Below, one piece after another: positions 51,722-60,606 of a DNA stretch of 64,000 nucleotides. Under the pieces are notes generated by a model. That model was not told the DNA's origin, did not search any database, and saw only the letters and a list, made by a program, of their open reading frames with translations. The DNA is from Bosea sp. PAMC 26642 (lineage in GTDB: Bacteria; Pseudomonadota; Alphaproteobacteria; Rhizobiales; Beijerinckiaceae). The stretch covers positions 1,798,001 to 1,862,000 of the forward strand of contig NZ_CP014301.1 of the NCBI RefSeq assembly GCF_001562255.1, read 5' to 3'. The translations under genes and the position numbers were made by a program. Within the stretch, counting starts at the first letter, position 1; each line of letters opens with the position of its first letter.

Positions 51722-52525
51722 ATGGTGAAGCGCCGGTCGATGATAGGGCTCGCAGCCGCATTTCTGGTCGGGCTTGCGCCCGCGATCGGGGCTGCACGGG
51801 CACAGACCAGGGACCTCGTGATCTTTGCTGCCGCCAGCCTTAAAAACGCGCTCGACGAGACCGCGGCCGCCTGGGCCAGGGAGACCGGAAAGCCTGCTCC
51901 GAAGATCTCCTATGCGGCCAGCAATGTGCTCGCCAGGCAGCTCGAACAGGGTGCGCCGGCCGATCTTTTTCTCTCCGCCGATCTCGACTGGATGAACTAC
52001 GTGGCCGGCAAGGGGCTGATCAGACCTGAGACCCGCGTCACGCTGCTGGCGAACCGCATCGCCCTGATCGCGCCGTCGGATTCGGCTGCCGCCGTCACGC
52101 TCGCGCCGGGCGTCGATCTCACATCTGCGCTCGGCGACGGCCGTCTCGCCATGGGCAATGTCGATTCCGTGCCGGCCGGCAAATACGGCAAGGCGGCGCT
52201 GGAGAAGCTCGGCGGCTGGGACAAGATCAAGGACAAGGTCGCGCAGGCCGACAATGTCCGCGCCGCTTTGCTGCTGGTCTCGCGCGGCGAGGCGCCGCTC
52301 GGCATCGTCTACACCACCGACGCCGCCGCCGACCCGAAGGTCAAGATCGTGGCGACCTTCCCGGAGGATTCGCATCCGCCGATCCTCTATCCCGTCGCCG
52401 TGACGAAGGATTCGACCCATCCCGACGCGGCTGGCTTCCTGACCTATCTGCGTGGCCCCGGTCCCAGGGGCGTCTTCGAGAGGCAGGGTTTCACGGTGCT
52501 CAACAAGGCTGCGAATGCCTCCTAG
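51722..52525 (+). CDS. modA: Molybdate ABC transporter periplasmic binding protein ModA
   Basis: A 267-residue secreted binding protein for molybdate/tungstate. A signal peptide (about residues 1-27, ending IGAARA) is followed by the classical start DLVIFAAASLKNALDETAAAW, the YAASNVLARQLEQGAPADLF segment and DNVRAALLLVSRGEAPLGIV. The start at 51722 has GGGGAG 8 bases upstream; the longer open frame covers the promoter region. It is the first gene of modABC-modE. Confidence 0.96.
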   Translation: MVKRRSMIGLAAAFLVGLAPAIGAARAQTRDLVIFAAASLKNALDETAAAWARETGKPAPKISYAASNVLARQLEQGAPADLFLSADLDWMNYVAGKGLIRPETRVTLLANRIALIAPSDSAAAVTLAPGVDLTSALGDGRLAMGNVDSVPAGKYGKAALEKLGGWDKIKDKVAQADNVRAALLLVSRGEAPLGIVYTTDAAADPKVKIVATFPEDSHPPILYPVAVTKDSTHPDAAGFLTYLRGPGPRGVFERQGFTVLNKAANAS

Positions 52526-52537
52526 ATCTTTGGCAAC

Positions 52538-53236
52538 GTGAGCGACTGGCTCTCTCCCGAGGAATGGACGGCGGTCAGGTTGAGCCTGATCGTCGCGACC
52601 ACGGCCATGTTGGCGAGCCTGCCTTTCGGCCTCGCCGTCGCCTGGCTGCTGGCGCGCGGCCGCTTCTGGGGCAAGTCGATCCTCGACGCGGTCGTCCATC
52701 TGCCGCTCATCTTACCGCCCGTTGTCACCGGCTATCTGCTGCTGATCTGGTTCGGCCGCCGTGGGCCGGTCGGACACTTCCTCCATGACTGGTTCGGCAT
52801 CGTGCTCTCCTTCCGCTGGACGGGCGCCGTGCTGGCGAGCGCGGTGATGGGCTTCCCGCTGATGGTGCGCGCGATCCGGCTCTCGATCGAGGCGGTCGAC
52901 CGCAAGCTCGAGGATGCGGCCGGTACGCTGGGCGCCAACCCAGCTTACGTGTTTCTGGTGGTCACGCTGCCGCTCTGCCTGCCGGGCATTCTGGTGGGCA
53001 TGATCCTGTGCTTCGCCAAGGCGATGGGCGAGTTTGGCGCCACCATCACCTTCGTCTCCAACATCCCCGGCGAGACCCAGACCCTGCCCTCGGCCATCTA
53101 CACCTTCACTCAGGTTCCCGATGGCGATGCCGGCGCCATGCGGCTGACACTGATCTCGATCGCGATCTCGGTCACGGCGCTGTTTGTCTCCGAATGGCTG
53201 GCGCGCCTGGTCGCACGGCGAATCGCCGCCGAATGA
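52538..53236 (+). CDS. modB: Molybdate ABC transporter permease ModB
   Basis: A 232-residue inner-membrane permease with about five transmembrane helices. It has the ABC-permease coupling segment EDAAGTLGANPAYVFLVVTL and the typical HLPLILPPVVTGYLLL and GEFGATITFVSNIPGETQT segments. It starts at GTG (52538), 12 bases after the modA stop, with weak ribosome-binding sequence, and overlaps modC by 4 bases. Confidence 0.97.
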   Translation: MSDWLSPEEWTAVRLSLIVATTAMLASLPFGLAVAWLLARGRFWGKSILDAVVHLPLILPPVVTGYLLLIWFGRRGPVGHFLHDWFGIVLSFRWTGAVLASAVMGFPLMVRAIRLSIEAVDRKLEDAAGTLGANPAYVFLVVTLPLCLPGILVGMILCFAKAMGEFGATITFVSNIPGETQTLPSAIYTFTQVPDGDAGAMRLTLISIAISVTALFVSEWLARLVARRIAAE

Positions 53237-54321
53237 GCCCCGTCATCGAAATCGCGGTTCAGCACCGCCTTGGCCAGTTCGAGCTTGATGCGGCTTTCAC
53301 CTCGACTGGCCGGCTGACCGCGCTGTTCGGCCGCTCGGGCGCAGGCAAGACGTCTCTGGTCAATATCGTCAGCGGCCTGATCGCGCCGACGCAGGGGCGC
53401 GTCGTCGTCGACGGGAAGGTGCTGGTCGACACGCAGGCCGGCATCTTCGTCCCGGTTCATGAGCGCCGCATCGGCTATGTTTTCCAGGAAGCGCGGCTCT
53501 TTCCGCATCTCAGCGTGCGCCGGAATCTTCTTTTCGGACGCTGGTTTTCGCCACGGGATGCCAGGACCATCAGCAACCTCGAGGGCGTGCTCGACCTGCT
53601 CGGCATCGCCCATCTGCTGGAACGCAGGCCCGGCGCGCTTTCGGGCGGCGAGAAGCAGCGCGTCGCGATCGGCCGCGCCCTGCTGGCCAATCCGCGCCTG
53701 CTGCTGATGGACGAGCCGCTGGCCTCGCTCGACGAGGCCCGCAAGGCCGAGATCCTGCCCTATATCGAGCGGCTGCGCGACGAGACCGGCGTACCGATCG
53801 TCTATGTCTCGCATTCGGTCACGGAGGTGGCGCGGCTGGCGACGACGCTGGTCACCGTCGACCAGGGCCGTGTCACCGCCTGCGGCCCGACAGCTGAGGT
53901 GATGTCGCGCCTAGACGTCGCGGGTCTTTCGGGTGCGGCCGAGGCTGGCTCGATCATCGAGGGCCGTGTCGCCGGCCATGACGAAGCCTACGGCCTGACC
54001 ACGCTGGCGACACGTGCCGGCCTCCTGCATGTGGCGCGCAGCATGATGCCGATCGGCGCGACCGTCCGCGTCCGCATCCTCGCCAGCGACGTGCTGATCA
54101 GCCTGACTTCCCCGGTTGGGGTCAGCGCCCTCAACATCCTGCCCGGCACCATCGCCGGGATCGGCGCGCGCCGCCCGGGTGGCGCCGTGGAGCTGCTGAT
54201 CGACTGCGGCGGAGAAAGTCTCCTTGCCCGCCTGACCGCCAAATCCGTCGATACGCTCGGACTGGCTAAGGGTGTCACCGTCCATGCCGTGATCAAGAGC
54301 GTCTCGATCGATGCCCCCTGA
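53233..54321 (+). CDS. modC: Molybdate ABC transporter ATP-binding protein ModC
   Basis: A 362-residue ATPase that powers ModB. Walker A GRSGAGKT is at residues 33-40, the signature LSGGEKQR at about 136-143, and Walker B LLLMDE at about 156-161. A C-terminal Mop/TOBE domain (about 290-360) provides the molybdate-sensing module known to inhibit transport. The ATG overlaps the modB stop codon. Confidence 0.97.
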   Translation: MSPVIEIAVQHRLGQFELDAAFTSTGRLTALFGRSGAGKTSLVNIVSGLIAPTQGRVVVDGKVLVDTQAGIFVPVHERRIGYVFQEARLFPHLSVRRNLLFGRWFSPRDARTISNLEGVLDLLGIAHLLERRPGALSGGEKQRVAIGRALLANPRLLLMDEPLASLDEARKAEILPYIERLRDETGVPIVYVSHSVTEVARLATTLVTVDQGRVTACGPTAEVMSRLDVAGLSGAAEAGSIIEGRVAGHDEAYGLTTLATRAGLLHVARSMMPIGATVRVRILASDVLISLTSPVGVSALNILPGTIAGIGARRPGGAVELLIDCGGESLLARLTAKSVDTLGLAKGVTVHAVIKSVSIDAP

Positions 54322-54379
54322 GCACTTCCCTGCGAAACCACTCGCCCCCGCGAAGCATCGAGACGCAAAGGATGCCGCC

Positions 54380-54754
54380 ATGCCCGAACGCCGGCTGCAC
54401 AATCCCTCGGCGATGATCAGTCTTCGGGTCGATCTGCCCCCGGCAGGCCGTCTTGGTCCGGGCAAGGTCGCGTTGCTGGAGGCGATCGGGGAGATGGGCT
54501 CGATCTCGGGCGCCGGCCGCGCCATGAAGATGTCCTATCGCCGCGCCTGGCTGCTGGTCGACGACCTCAATCGCATCTTCCGCGCGCCCCTCGTCGAAGC
54601 CGCGCCGGGCGGCGCTAAGGGCGGCGGCGCGCATCTGACACCGCTCGGCCGCGAGATCGTGGCGCATTATCGCGCCATCGAAAGCAAGGCGATGAAGGCC
54701 GCCGCGCTGCATATCGAAGCCCTGCGGGACGCTCTGGCCAAGCCGCCAGCGTAG
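54380..54754 (+). CDS. modE: ModE-type molybdate-responsive regulator (single-domain form)
   Basis: A 124-residue winged-helix protein matching the N-terminal DNA-binding half of ModE: VALLEAIGEMGSISGAGRAM, YRRAWLLVDDLNRIF and GGAHLTPLGREIVAHYRAIE. The C-terminal molybdate-binding TOBE half is missing, as in the short ModE-like repressors of some proteobacteria. The start at 54380 has AAAGGA 7 bases upstream; an ATG at 54311 overlapping modC would add 23 residues. It converges on the nicB-like gene with a 45-base gap. How it senses molybdate without a TOBE domain is unclear. Confidence 0.85.
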   Translation: MPERRLHNPSAMISLRVDLPPAGRLGPGKVALLEAIGEMGSISGAGRAMKMSYRRAWLLVDDLNRIFRAPLVEAAPGGAKGGGAHLTPLGREIVAHYRAIESKAMKAAALHIEALRDALAKPPA

Positions 54755-54799
54755 CATCGAGCAATTCGGTATTGAACAAGCGGGGAGACCCCCTGCCCT

Positions 54800-57700
54800 T
54801 CAACCTCCGCCGGCCCGCACCCTCGCGACCGCCGCCTCGATGTCGCGCCACTCCGGCCGGCCCGGCGCGAAGCGCTGGCGCGCATAGCGGGTGAGTTCGG
54901 CAATCTGCCGGTCGTCGAGCACATCGCGGAACCGTGGCATCGCGTTCTGCCCCGGCCGCGCACCTCCGGCGATGCCGTGCATGACCGCCTGCAGGAAATT
55001 CTCGGGCCGGTCCGCGTGGAGGTTGCTGTTGAACCCGAGCGGCGGTCCGGCACCGAGCGTCACCGCGCCGCGCCCCGCCTCGTGGCAGGAGGCACAGGCG
55101 CCGTCATAGAGCCGGGCCGCCGGCGTCTGGGCCGGATGCGCCGCTGACGCCGTCAGCGTCTCGATTTGCGTTGCCCGCGCCGCAGCCTCAGCGGCCGGCA
55201 ACGGATCGTTGACGCTCCCGAGATAGCTCGCCATCGCCCTGATATCGCTGTCGGGCAGCGCACCGAGTTCCTTGACGACGTGCGCCATCGGCCCCGCCGC
55301 CGCGCCATGATGCGGCGAGACGCCGTGGCGCAGATAGGCAAACAGCGTCTCCTCGCTCCACGGGATCGGCGCCTGCGACAGCCGCGTCAGCGCCGGTGCG
55401 TCCCAGCCCTCGGCAACGCCCCCGGCAAGATAGGCCGCGCCGCTGCGCTCGGCTCCGAGAACGTTCCGCGGCGTATGGCAGGCGCCGCAATGGCCGAGCC
55501 CGTCGACGAGATAACGCCCCCGGTTCCACGCCTCCGACCGGGCCGGCTCCGCCGCGACAGGGCCGGGCCGGTTGAACAACAGGTTCCAGCCCGCCATCAG
55601 CGGCCGAAGGTTGAAGGGAAAGGCGAGCTTTGTCTCCGGATTGACCTGCCGAACCGCCGGCTGCGCCATCAGAAATGCGTAGAGCGCCTGCAGATCGGCA
55701 TCGCTCGTCTTGGTGAAGCTCGGATAGGGAAAGGCCGGATAGAGCTGGCGCCCGTCGCGATGCACGCCCTCGCGCATCGCCCGCTCGAAGGCCGGGTAGG
55801 ACCACGAACCGATCCCGGTCTCCGGATCGGGCGTGATGTTGGTCGCCATCACCGTTCCGAAGGATGTCTCCAGCGCCAGCCCGCCGGCATAGGCCGCGCC
55901 GCCCGGCGCCGTATGGCAGACCGCGCAAGCGCCCAGCGCCGCCAGCACGCGCCCGCGCTCGATCGTCGCCTGCGAGTAGGCCGACGGGTCGGGCCGTGGG
56001 ATCGGCGCGATAGCAGGCCGGATCGGCAAGGCGACGGTCGCAAGGCCCGTCAGGCCGGCGAACAGCCCGCCGAGCCAGCCGAACCGCTTGAACCAACCCG
56101 GCGGCTTCGTCGGCTCAGGCGGCCTGGCGAGCAACGGCCTGCCGAGCCCCGCCAGCACCCTCTCCGGCGTCAGCGGCAATTCGCGAAAACGCACGCCGGT
56201 CGCGTCATAGACCGCATTTACGATCGCCGCTGCCGAGGGCACGGAGGCCGACTCGCCCGCCCCCATCGGCGGCTCGCTTTGCCGGTCCATCAGCACGACG
56301 TCGATCGCCGGCAGTTCGGGGAAGGTCAGGATCGGATAGCCGCCCCATTCGCGGCTCGCGACCGCGGTGGTCTCGCTGAACGCGACCTCCTCGCGCAGCA
56401 CCCGGCTGGTCGATTGCACGACATTGCCGTGGATCTGGTGGCGCACCCCGGCCGGATTGATCATCATGCCGGTGTCCTGGCCGACGACGACGCGGGTGAC
56501 GTTGACCTCGCCGGTCGAGCGGTTGACCGCGACCTCCGCGACCCAGGCCGACCAGGCCGCCCCGACGCCGGGCCAGTTGCCATGGACGTAGCGCGCCTGC
56601 GCAAAGCCCCTGCCCCGCACGATTTCCGTCTCGTCTTGCACGGCAGGCCCGACTCGCTCCTGCCAGCCGGCCCGCTCCGCCGTCGCCTTCGTCAACTCCG
56701 CCGCGCGCGGATCCGTAAGATGGCGCAGCCGGAACGCCACCGGATCCTCGCCCGCCTCCTCCGCAAGTTCGTCGATGAAGCTCTCATGCGCGAAGACATT
56801 GGGCATCGCCGAGACGCCGCGCAGCCAGGAGGCCCGCACGATCGGCGCCATATCGTGCACCGTGACGCGGATGTTCTCGTAGTCGTAAGGAGGACGCGCC
56901 GTCCGGTCGCCCATCTGCAGCGTCGCAGGCTGGGGCGAGACCTTGCCCGTCAACAAAAGCGCCAGCGTCGGCGCTGCATTGGAGGGATAGCGCGTCTGGA
57001 AATCATAAGCCGAGAGCGATCCGCCGGGCCCGAGCGCGCCCGAGACGTCGATGAGCTGGCCCGCGCCCTTGGGCTCCCAGAGGTGCTCCTGCTCGCGGGT
57101 CAATTGCACCCGCACCGGCCGCCCGACCGCCCGCGACAGCAGGACAGCGTCGGCACTGACATCGTCGGCGCAGTTGCGGCCATAGCAGCCGGCAGCCTCG
57201 GCCCGCACGACCGCGATCGCCTCTTCCGGCAAGCCGGTCAGGAGGGCGAGATCGCCGCGCAGCGGATAGGGATTCTGCGTCCCCGACCAGACCGTGATGC
57301 CGTCTTCGCGCACGTCGGCAACAGCGCAGGACGGGCCGATCGAGCCATGCATCTGGTAGGGCCAGACATAGGTCCGGTCGATCCGCTTCACCGCCGCCGC
57401 CAGCGCCGCATCGACATCGCCCTCGTCGACGAGGACGCGCGATTGCGACGGATGCGCACGTAGCGCCGTTTCAAGATCGCCGAGCCTGGCCCCGACCGCC
57501 CAGGGCTTCCACGACACCCTGAGGCTCTCGGCGGCGTCGGCCGCATCCTCCTCACGCGCGGCGACGACACCGACGAAATCGCCCTCGACCACGACGGCGA
57601 TAAGCCCCGGGATATGCGCGACCGACGCCTCATCTACGGATTCGAAGCAACGCCCGACGAACTCCCCGCCATCGATGCCCGAATACGGCGGCCGCACCAC

Positions 57701-58351
57701 GCGGCCATGCAGCATGCCCGGTACACGCACGTCGTGAACGTAGACGAACTGCCCCCTCGCCTTCGTTGGGATGTCCACTCGTGGAATCGATACGCCGATG
57801 ACGCGATGCTCGGAGACGGGCTTGAACGCGATCTCGTCCGCCAGCGGCAGATGAATGCGGACATTACGCAGCAGCTCGGCATAGGGCACAGGCGCACCCG
57901 GACCGGTCGGCCGCAGCATCGCATCCGAAGTCGTCAGCTCCGCCTCGGCGACGGAGAGATAGCTCACTCCCAGCCGCACCAGATGGGCGCGAGCCTGCGC
58001 CGCCGCGATCCGCAACGGCATGGCGGTGACCTGGATCGTCTCGCTGGCGATCGTCGGTCCCTGATCGGGTGCATCGTCGGTATCGCCCAGCACCATCGTC
58101 ACGGCCTCGACCGGAACGTCGAGCTCCTCGGCGACGATCTGCGCCAGCGCCGTGCGGATGCCGGTGCCAAGATCGACATGGCCGTTGAAGGCATAGATTC
58201 CGCCGTCGTCGGTCAGGCAGAGATGCAGGTCGAACGCATCCTCGGGCGCCTCGCTGTCCGCCGTGCCCGGCCTGCGCGCCACCACGGCCAGCACGCCGCT
58301 GCGTCTTAGCAATTCACGGCGGGAAAGCGCCCCGGGCTTAAGACCGTTCAC
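54800..58351 (-). CDS. Molybdenum hydroxylase large subunit fused to tri-haem cytochrome c (nicotinate dehydrogenase NicB-like)
   Basis: A 1183-residue fusion. The first ~735 residues are a xanthine-dehydrogenase-family Mo-binding subunit of the isoquinoline/nicotinate type: NGHVDLGTGIRTALAQIVAE near the start, WSGTQNPYPLR, GCYGRNCADDVSADA and the PMGAGESASVPSAAAIVNAV segment with the catalytic Glu. A transmembrane helix follows at about 755-775 (WLGGLFAGLTGLATVALPI), then three c-type haem sites: CAVCH near 807, CGACH near 953 and CASCH near 1085. Length and order match P. putida NicB. A GTG start (58351) overlaps the small-subunit stop (GTGA). An RRELLRRSG motif near the N-terminus resembles a Tat signal. 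Substrate specificity is inferred. Confidence 0.85.
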   Translation of the reverse strand: MNGLKPGALSRRELLRRSGVLAVVARRPGTADSEAPEDAFDLHLCLTDDGGIYAFNGHVDLGTGIRTALAQIVAEELDVPVEAVTMVLGDTDDAPDQGPTIASETIQVTAMPLRIAAAQARAHLVRLGVSYLSVAEAELTTSDAMLRPTGPGAPVPYAELLRNVRIHLPLADEIAFKPVSEHRVIGVSIPRVDIPTKARGQFVYVHDVRVPGMLHGRVVRPPYSGIDGGEFVGRCFESVDEASVAHIPGLIAVVVEGDFVGVVAAREEDAADAAESLRVSWKPWAVGARLGDLETALRAHPSQSRVLVDEGDVDAALAAAVKRIDRTYVWPYQMHGSIGPSCAVADVREDGITVWSGTQNPYPLRGDLALLTGLPEEAIAVVRAEAAGCYGRNCADDVSADAVLLSRAVGRPVRVQLTREQEHLWEPKGAGQLIDVSGALGPGGSLSAYDFQTRYPSNAAPTLALLLTGKVSPQPATLQMGDRTARPPYDYENIRVTVHDMAPIVRASWLRGVSAMPNVFAHESFIDELAEEAGEDPVAFRLRHLTDPRAAELTKATAERAGWQERVGPAVQDETEIVRGRGFAQARYVHGNWPGVGAAWSAWVAEVAVNRSTGEVNVTRVVVGQDTGMMINPAGVRHQIHGNVVQSTSRVLREEVAFSETTAVASREWGGYPILTFPELPAIDVVLMDRQSEPPMGAGESASVPSAAAIVNAVYDATGVRFRELPLTPERVLAGLGRPLLARPPEPTKPPGWFKRFGWLGGLFAGLTGLATVALPIRPAIAPIPRPDPSAYSQATIERGRVLAALGACAVCHTAPGGAAYAGGLALETSFGTVMATNITPDPETGIGSWSYPAFERAMREGVHRDGRQLYPAFPYPSFTKTSDADLQALYAFLMAQPAVRQVNPETKLAFPFNLRPLMAGWNLLFNRPGPVAAEPARSEAWNRGRYLVDGLGHCGACHTPRNVLGAERSGAAYLAGGVAEGWDAPALTRLSQAPIPWSEETLFAYLRHGVSPHHGAAAGPMAHVVKELGALPDSDIRAMASYLGSVNDPLPAAEAAARATQIETLTASAAHPAQTPAARLYDGACASCHEAGRGAVTLGAGPPLGFNSNLHADRPENFLQAVMHGIAGGARPGQNAMPRFRDVLDDRQIAELTRYARQRFAPGRPEWRDIEAAVARVRAGGG

Positions 58352-58842
58352 GGCTGCGCACTCCGCGACGCGCGAACCAGACGGGCCGCCAGCATCGCGG
58401 CCCGCATGATCTCGACATGGGTTCCGCAACGGCACAGATTATAGCGCAGCTCCTCGCGCAGCTCCGCCTCGTCGGGATCGGGATTACGGTCGAGCAGGGC
58501 TTTGATCGTGATGATCATACCGTTGAGGCAATAGCCGCATTGCGCGCCCTGCTCGGCGATGAAGGCCTGCTGGACCGGGTGCGGCTTTTCCGCCGTCCCG
58601 AGCCCTTCGAGCGTGACGATCTCGCAGCCCTCCGCGATCCCCGCCGGCAGCACACAGGCGCGCGCCGCGACACCATCGACGATGACAGCGCAGGCGCCGC
58701 ACTCCCCAAGCCCGCAGCCATATTTGGGGCCATTCAGGGCCAGATCGTTGCGCAGGATATAAAGCAGCGGGACGCTGCGCCTGGCCTCGACGACATGCTC
58801 GGCCCCGTTGACGCGCAGCCTGATCGGCGACGGCGTCGTCAT
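58348..58842 (-). CDS. Molybdenum hydroxylase [2Fe-2S] small subunit (nicotinate dehydrogenase NicA-like)
   Basis: A 164-residue iron-sulfur subunit that passes electrons from the Mo site to the cytochrome. The plant-ferredoxin-type cluster is bound by Cys43, Cys48, Cys51 and Cys63 (GCGLGECGAC...CVLP). The second cluster is bound by Cys102, Cys105, Cys137 and Cys139 (CGYCLNGM...NLCRCG). All eight cysteines are present. The start at 58842 has AGGA upstream. It is translationally coupled to the large subunit (GTGA) and forms a two-gene operon. No separate FAD subunit is present, as in NicAB. Confidence 0.92.
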   Translation of the reverse strand: MTTPSPIRLRVNGAEHVVEARRSVPLLYILRNDLALNGPKYGCGLGECGACAVIVDGVAARACVLPAGIAEGCEIVTLEGLGTAEKPHPVQQAFIAEQGAQCGYCLNGMIITIKALLDRNPDPDEAELREELRYNLCRCGTHVEIMRAAMLAARLVRASRSAQP

Positions 58843-59240
58843 GCGGGCGCGTCCTCGCCGCAAGCCGCCCTATGCACAACTCCAGCGTCCATCCGCACCA
58901 GCCAGGCTTCCGGCTCGCTTGCAGGGCAACAGCGCGCCTTTCATTTGTATACAAACAAGCTGCATGACCCGCCGGTGTCTGACAAGCCCTCCTTGCGGCA
59001 GTTGTCGTCCAGGGCCGAATGGCGGAGAGTACAAATTCGGCAAGCGGGATCTTGAGGATCGGACGGTCGCGCAGGCGCCCTGGTCCATCTGTCGTTGCCG
59101 CGCCGGTCATAGGCCGTTGGACCAGCCGTCCCGACATAGCTTCCGAACAGACAAATCATCCGGTGAAGCATCGCGCCCGACCGCCGAACTGGCGATCAGG
59201 CAACACCCTGATTGGAGCGGCGGCCGAGCTTGGCGAAAGC
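58843..59240. other. Intergenic region between nicA-like gene and tRNA-Gly
   Basis: A 398-base stretch with no supported gene. It carries the upstream control region of the molybdenum hydroxylase operon, including the palindrome at 58944-58955. The remainder, toward the tRNA gene, holds nothing recognisable. Confidence 0.5.
58944..58955. promoter_or_regulatory. Perfect 12-bp palindrome TTTGTATACAAA upstream of the molybdenum hydroxylase operon
   Basis: TTTGTATACAAA is a perfect palindrome about 100 bases before the nicA-like start. The TTGTATACAA core matches the operator style of GntR-family (FadR/FCD subgroup) regulators. TATACA on the minus strand could also be part of a -10 element. No GntR gene lies within the window, so the regulator is not identified. 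Confidence 0.5.
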
Positions 59241-59314
59241 TGGAGCGGGTGGAGGGAATCGAACCCTCGTATTCAGCTTGGAAGGCTGCTGCTCTACCAT
59301 TGAGCTACACCCGC
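59241..59314 (-). tRNA. tRNA-Gly (anticodon TCC)
   Basis: A 74-base cloverleaf on the minus strand: acceptor GCGGGTG pairs with CACCCGC, D-arm TAGCTCAATGGTAGAGC, anticodon stem-loop with TCC between CAGCCT and AAGCTG, T-arm GGTTCGATTCC, and encoded CCA after discriminator T. It decodes GGA and GGG. tRNA 3' ends are common integration sites; no repeat of its 3' end was noticed in the window. Confidence 0.96.
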
Positions 59315-59399
59315 ATCGCCAACGGAAATCGACGATGCCGAGGGCGATGTCAAGACGTCCGCAGCCGCATTGCGTCCGCGGACACAGCCGCACACGCAC

Positions 59400-60602
59400 C
59401 TAACAGTAGGCAGTGGAGCCGTCGGGCCGCCGGGGCACCTTTCGCTCCCAATGCACATAATCTTCCTTGCCAAGGACCTCCATATCCATCTCGACGCCCC
59501 AGCCCGGGCGGTCGGGCCGCAAGTCGAGATAGCCGTCCTTGGGCAGGTATGGGTCCTTGACGTACCAGGCGCCTTGCGAGCGGTCGGCCTTGGTGTTGGC
59601 GTCGCCGCTGCCATCCCCGAAGATGTAACCGGGCCCGTGCGGCAGGCGATATTCGAGGATGCGGAAATTGGGCTGCGCTGCCGAGAAATGCAGGTTGATG
59701 GCGGTCGCCAGCGGGCCCATCGGGTTGTGCGGCGCGACCGTGACATGATGGGCCTCGGCGATCGCGGCGATCTTGCGCATCTCCAGCAGGCCGCCGACGA
59801 CGCAGATGTCGGGCTGGATGATGTCGCAGCCCCTGACGGACAGCAGGCGCAGGAACTCGTAGCGGCTGTAGAGTGATTCACCCGTCGCCAGCGTGCAGTC
59901 GAGCCGGCTCTTCAGTTCGCCCCAGGCTTCGAAATTCTCGGGCCGTAGCGGTTCCTCGAAGAACAGCGGGTCGTAGGGCGCCAATGCATTGCCAAGCTGG
60001 ATCGCCTGCCCGACCTCGAAGATCTTGGCGTGGGCGTCAAAGGCGATGTCGTAATCGGCGCGCACGGTCTCACGCAGACCGCGGAAATACTCGGCGCTGG
60101 CGCGCACCACCTCGCCCCAGCGATGGGCGTGCATGTCGATGCGCCAGGGACTGAGCTTGAAGGCCGTCAATCCCCAGGCCTCGTTGAGCGCATCGAACTC
60201 GTCGCGTGCGATCGCGGGATCGGGCGCGGTGTAGACGCCGGCATAGACGCGCACCCGGTCGCGGACATGGCCGCCGAGGAGCTGGTAGACTGGCACGTCG
60301 AGCGCCTTGGCCGAGATGTCCCACAGGCAATGGTCGATCGCGGAGATCGCCGCCAGGCCCAGCGCGCCCGGCGGAAAGCGGCACTGCTGCATCAGATACT
60401 GGATCAGATATTCGATCCGGCGCGGGTCATGCCCCTTGATGAAGCCGAAGAGATAGTCGAGCAGCGGCTGCAGCGCCTTGTCGGGGCCGTGGTTGTAGCA
60501 TTCGCCCCAGCCGGTCAGGCCGTCATCGGTGTCGATGGCGATGACGAGCCGCGGACGGTCCTTGTCGCGGGTCATGTACGCCCGCAGGCGCTCGATCTTC
60601 AT
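59400..60602 (-). CDS. Enolase-superfamily sugar-acid dehydratase 1 (galactonate dehydratase-like)
   Basis: A 400-residue mandelate racemase/muconate lactonising enzyme family member. Metal and catalytic residues in galactonate-dehydratase style are visible: Asp189-x-His191 (FDAHAKI), Glu216/217 (FFEEPLRP), Glu242 (ATGES) and His292 (APHNPMGP). Such enzymes dehydrate sugar acids to 2-keto-3-deoxy acids. It begins MKIERLRAYMTRDKD at 60602, with GGAG upstream. It lies 4 bases after the second dehydratase gene and is the last gene of the block before tRNA-Gly. The exact sugar acid is unknown. Confidence 0.88.
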   Translation of the reverse strand: MKIERLRAYMTRDKDRPRLVIAIDTDDGLTGWGECYNHGPDKALQPLLDYLFGFIKGHDPRRIEYLIQYLMQQCRFPPGALGLAAISAIDHCLWDISAKALDVPVYQLLGGHVRDRVRVYAGVYTAPDPAIARDEFDALNEAWGLTAFKLSPWRIDMHAHRWGEVVRASAEYFRGLRETVRADYDIAFDAHAKIFEVGQAIQLGNALAPYDPLFFEEPLRPENFEAWGELKSRLDCTLATGESLYSRYEFLRLLSVRGCDIIQPDICVVGGLLEMRKIAAIAEAHHVTVAPHNPMGPLATAINLHFSAAQPNFRILEYRLPHGPGYIFGDGSGDANTKADRSQGAWYVKDPYLPKDGYLDLRPDRPGWGVEMDMEVLGKEDYVHWERKVPRRPDGSTAYC

Positions 60603-60606
60603 GGGC

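Noticed and set aside
59241..59314. tRNA-Gly as an integration site for a genomic island
   Set aside because: No integrase and no direct repeat of the tRNA 3' end were noticed on either side within the window.
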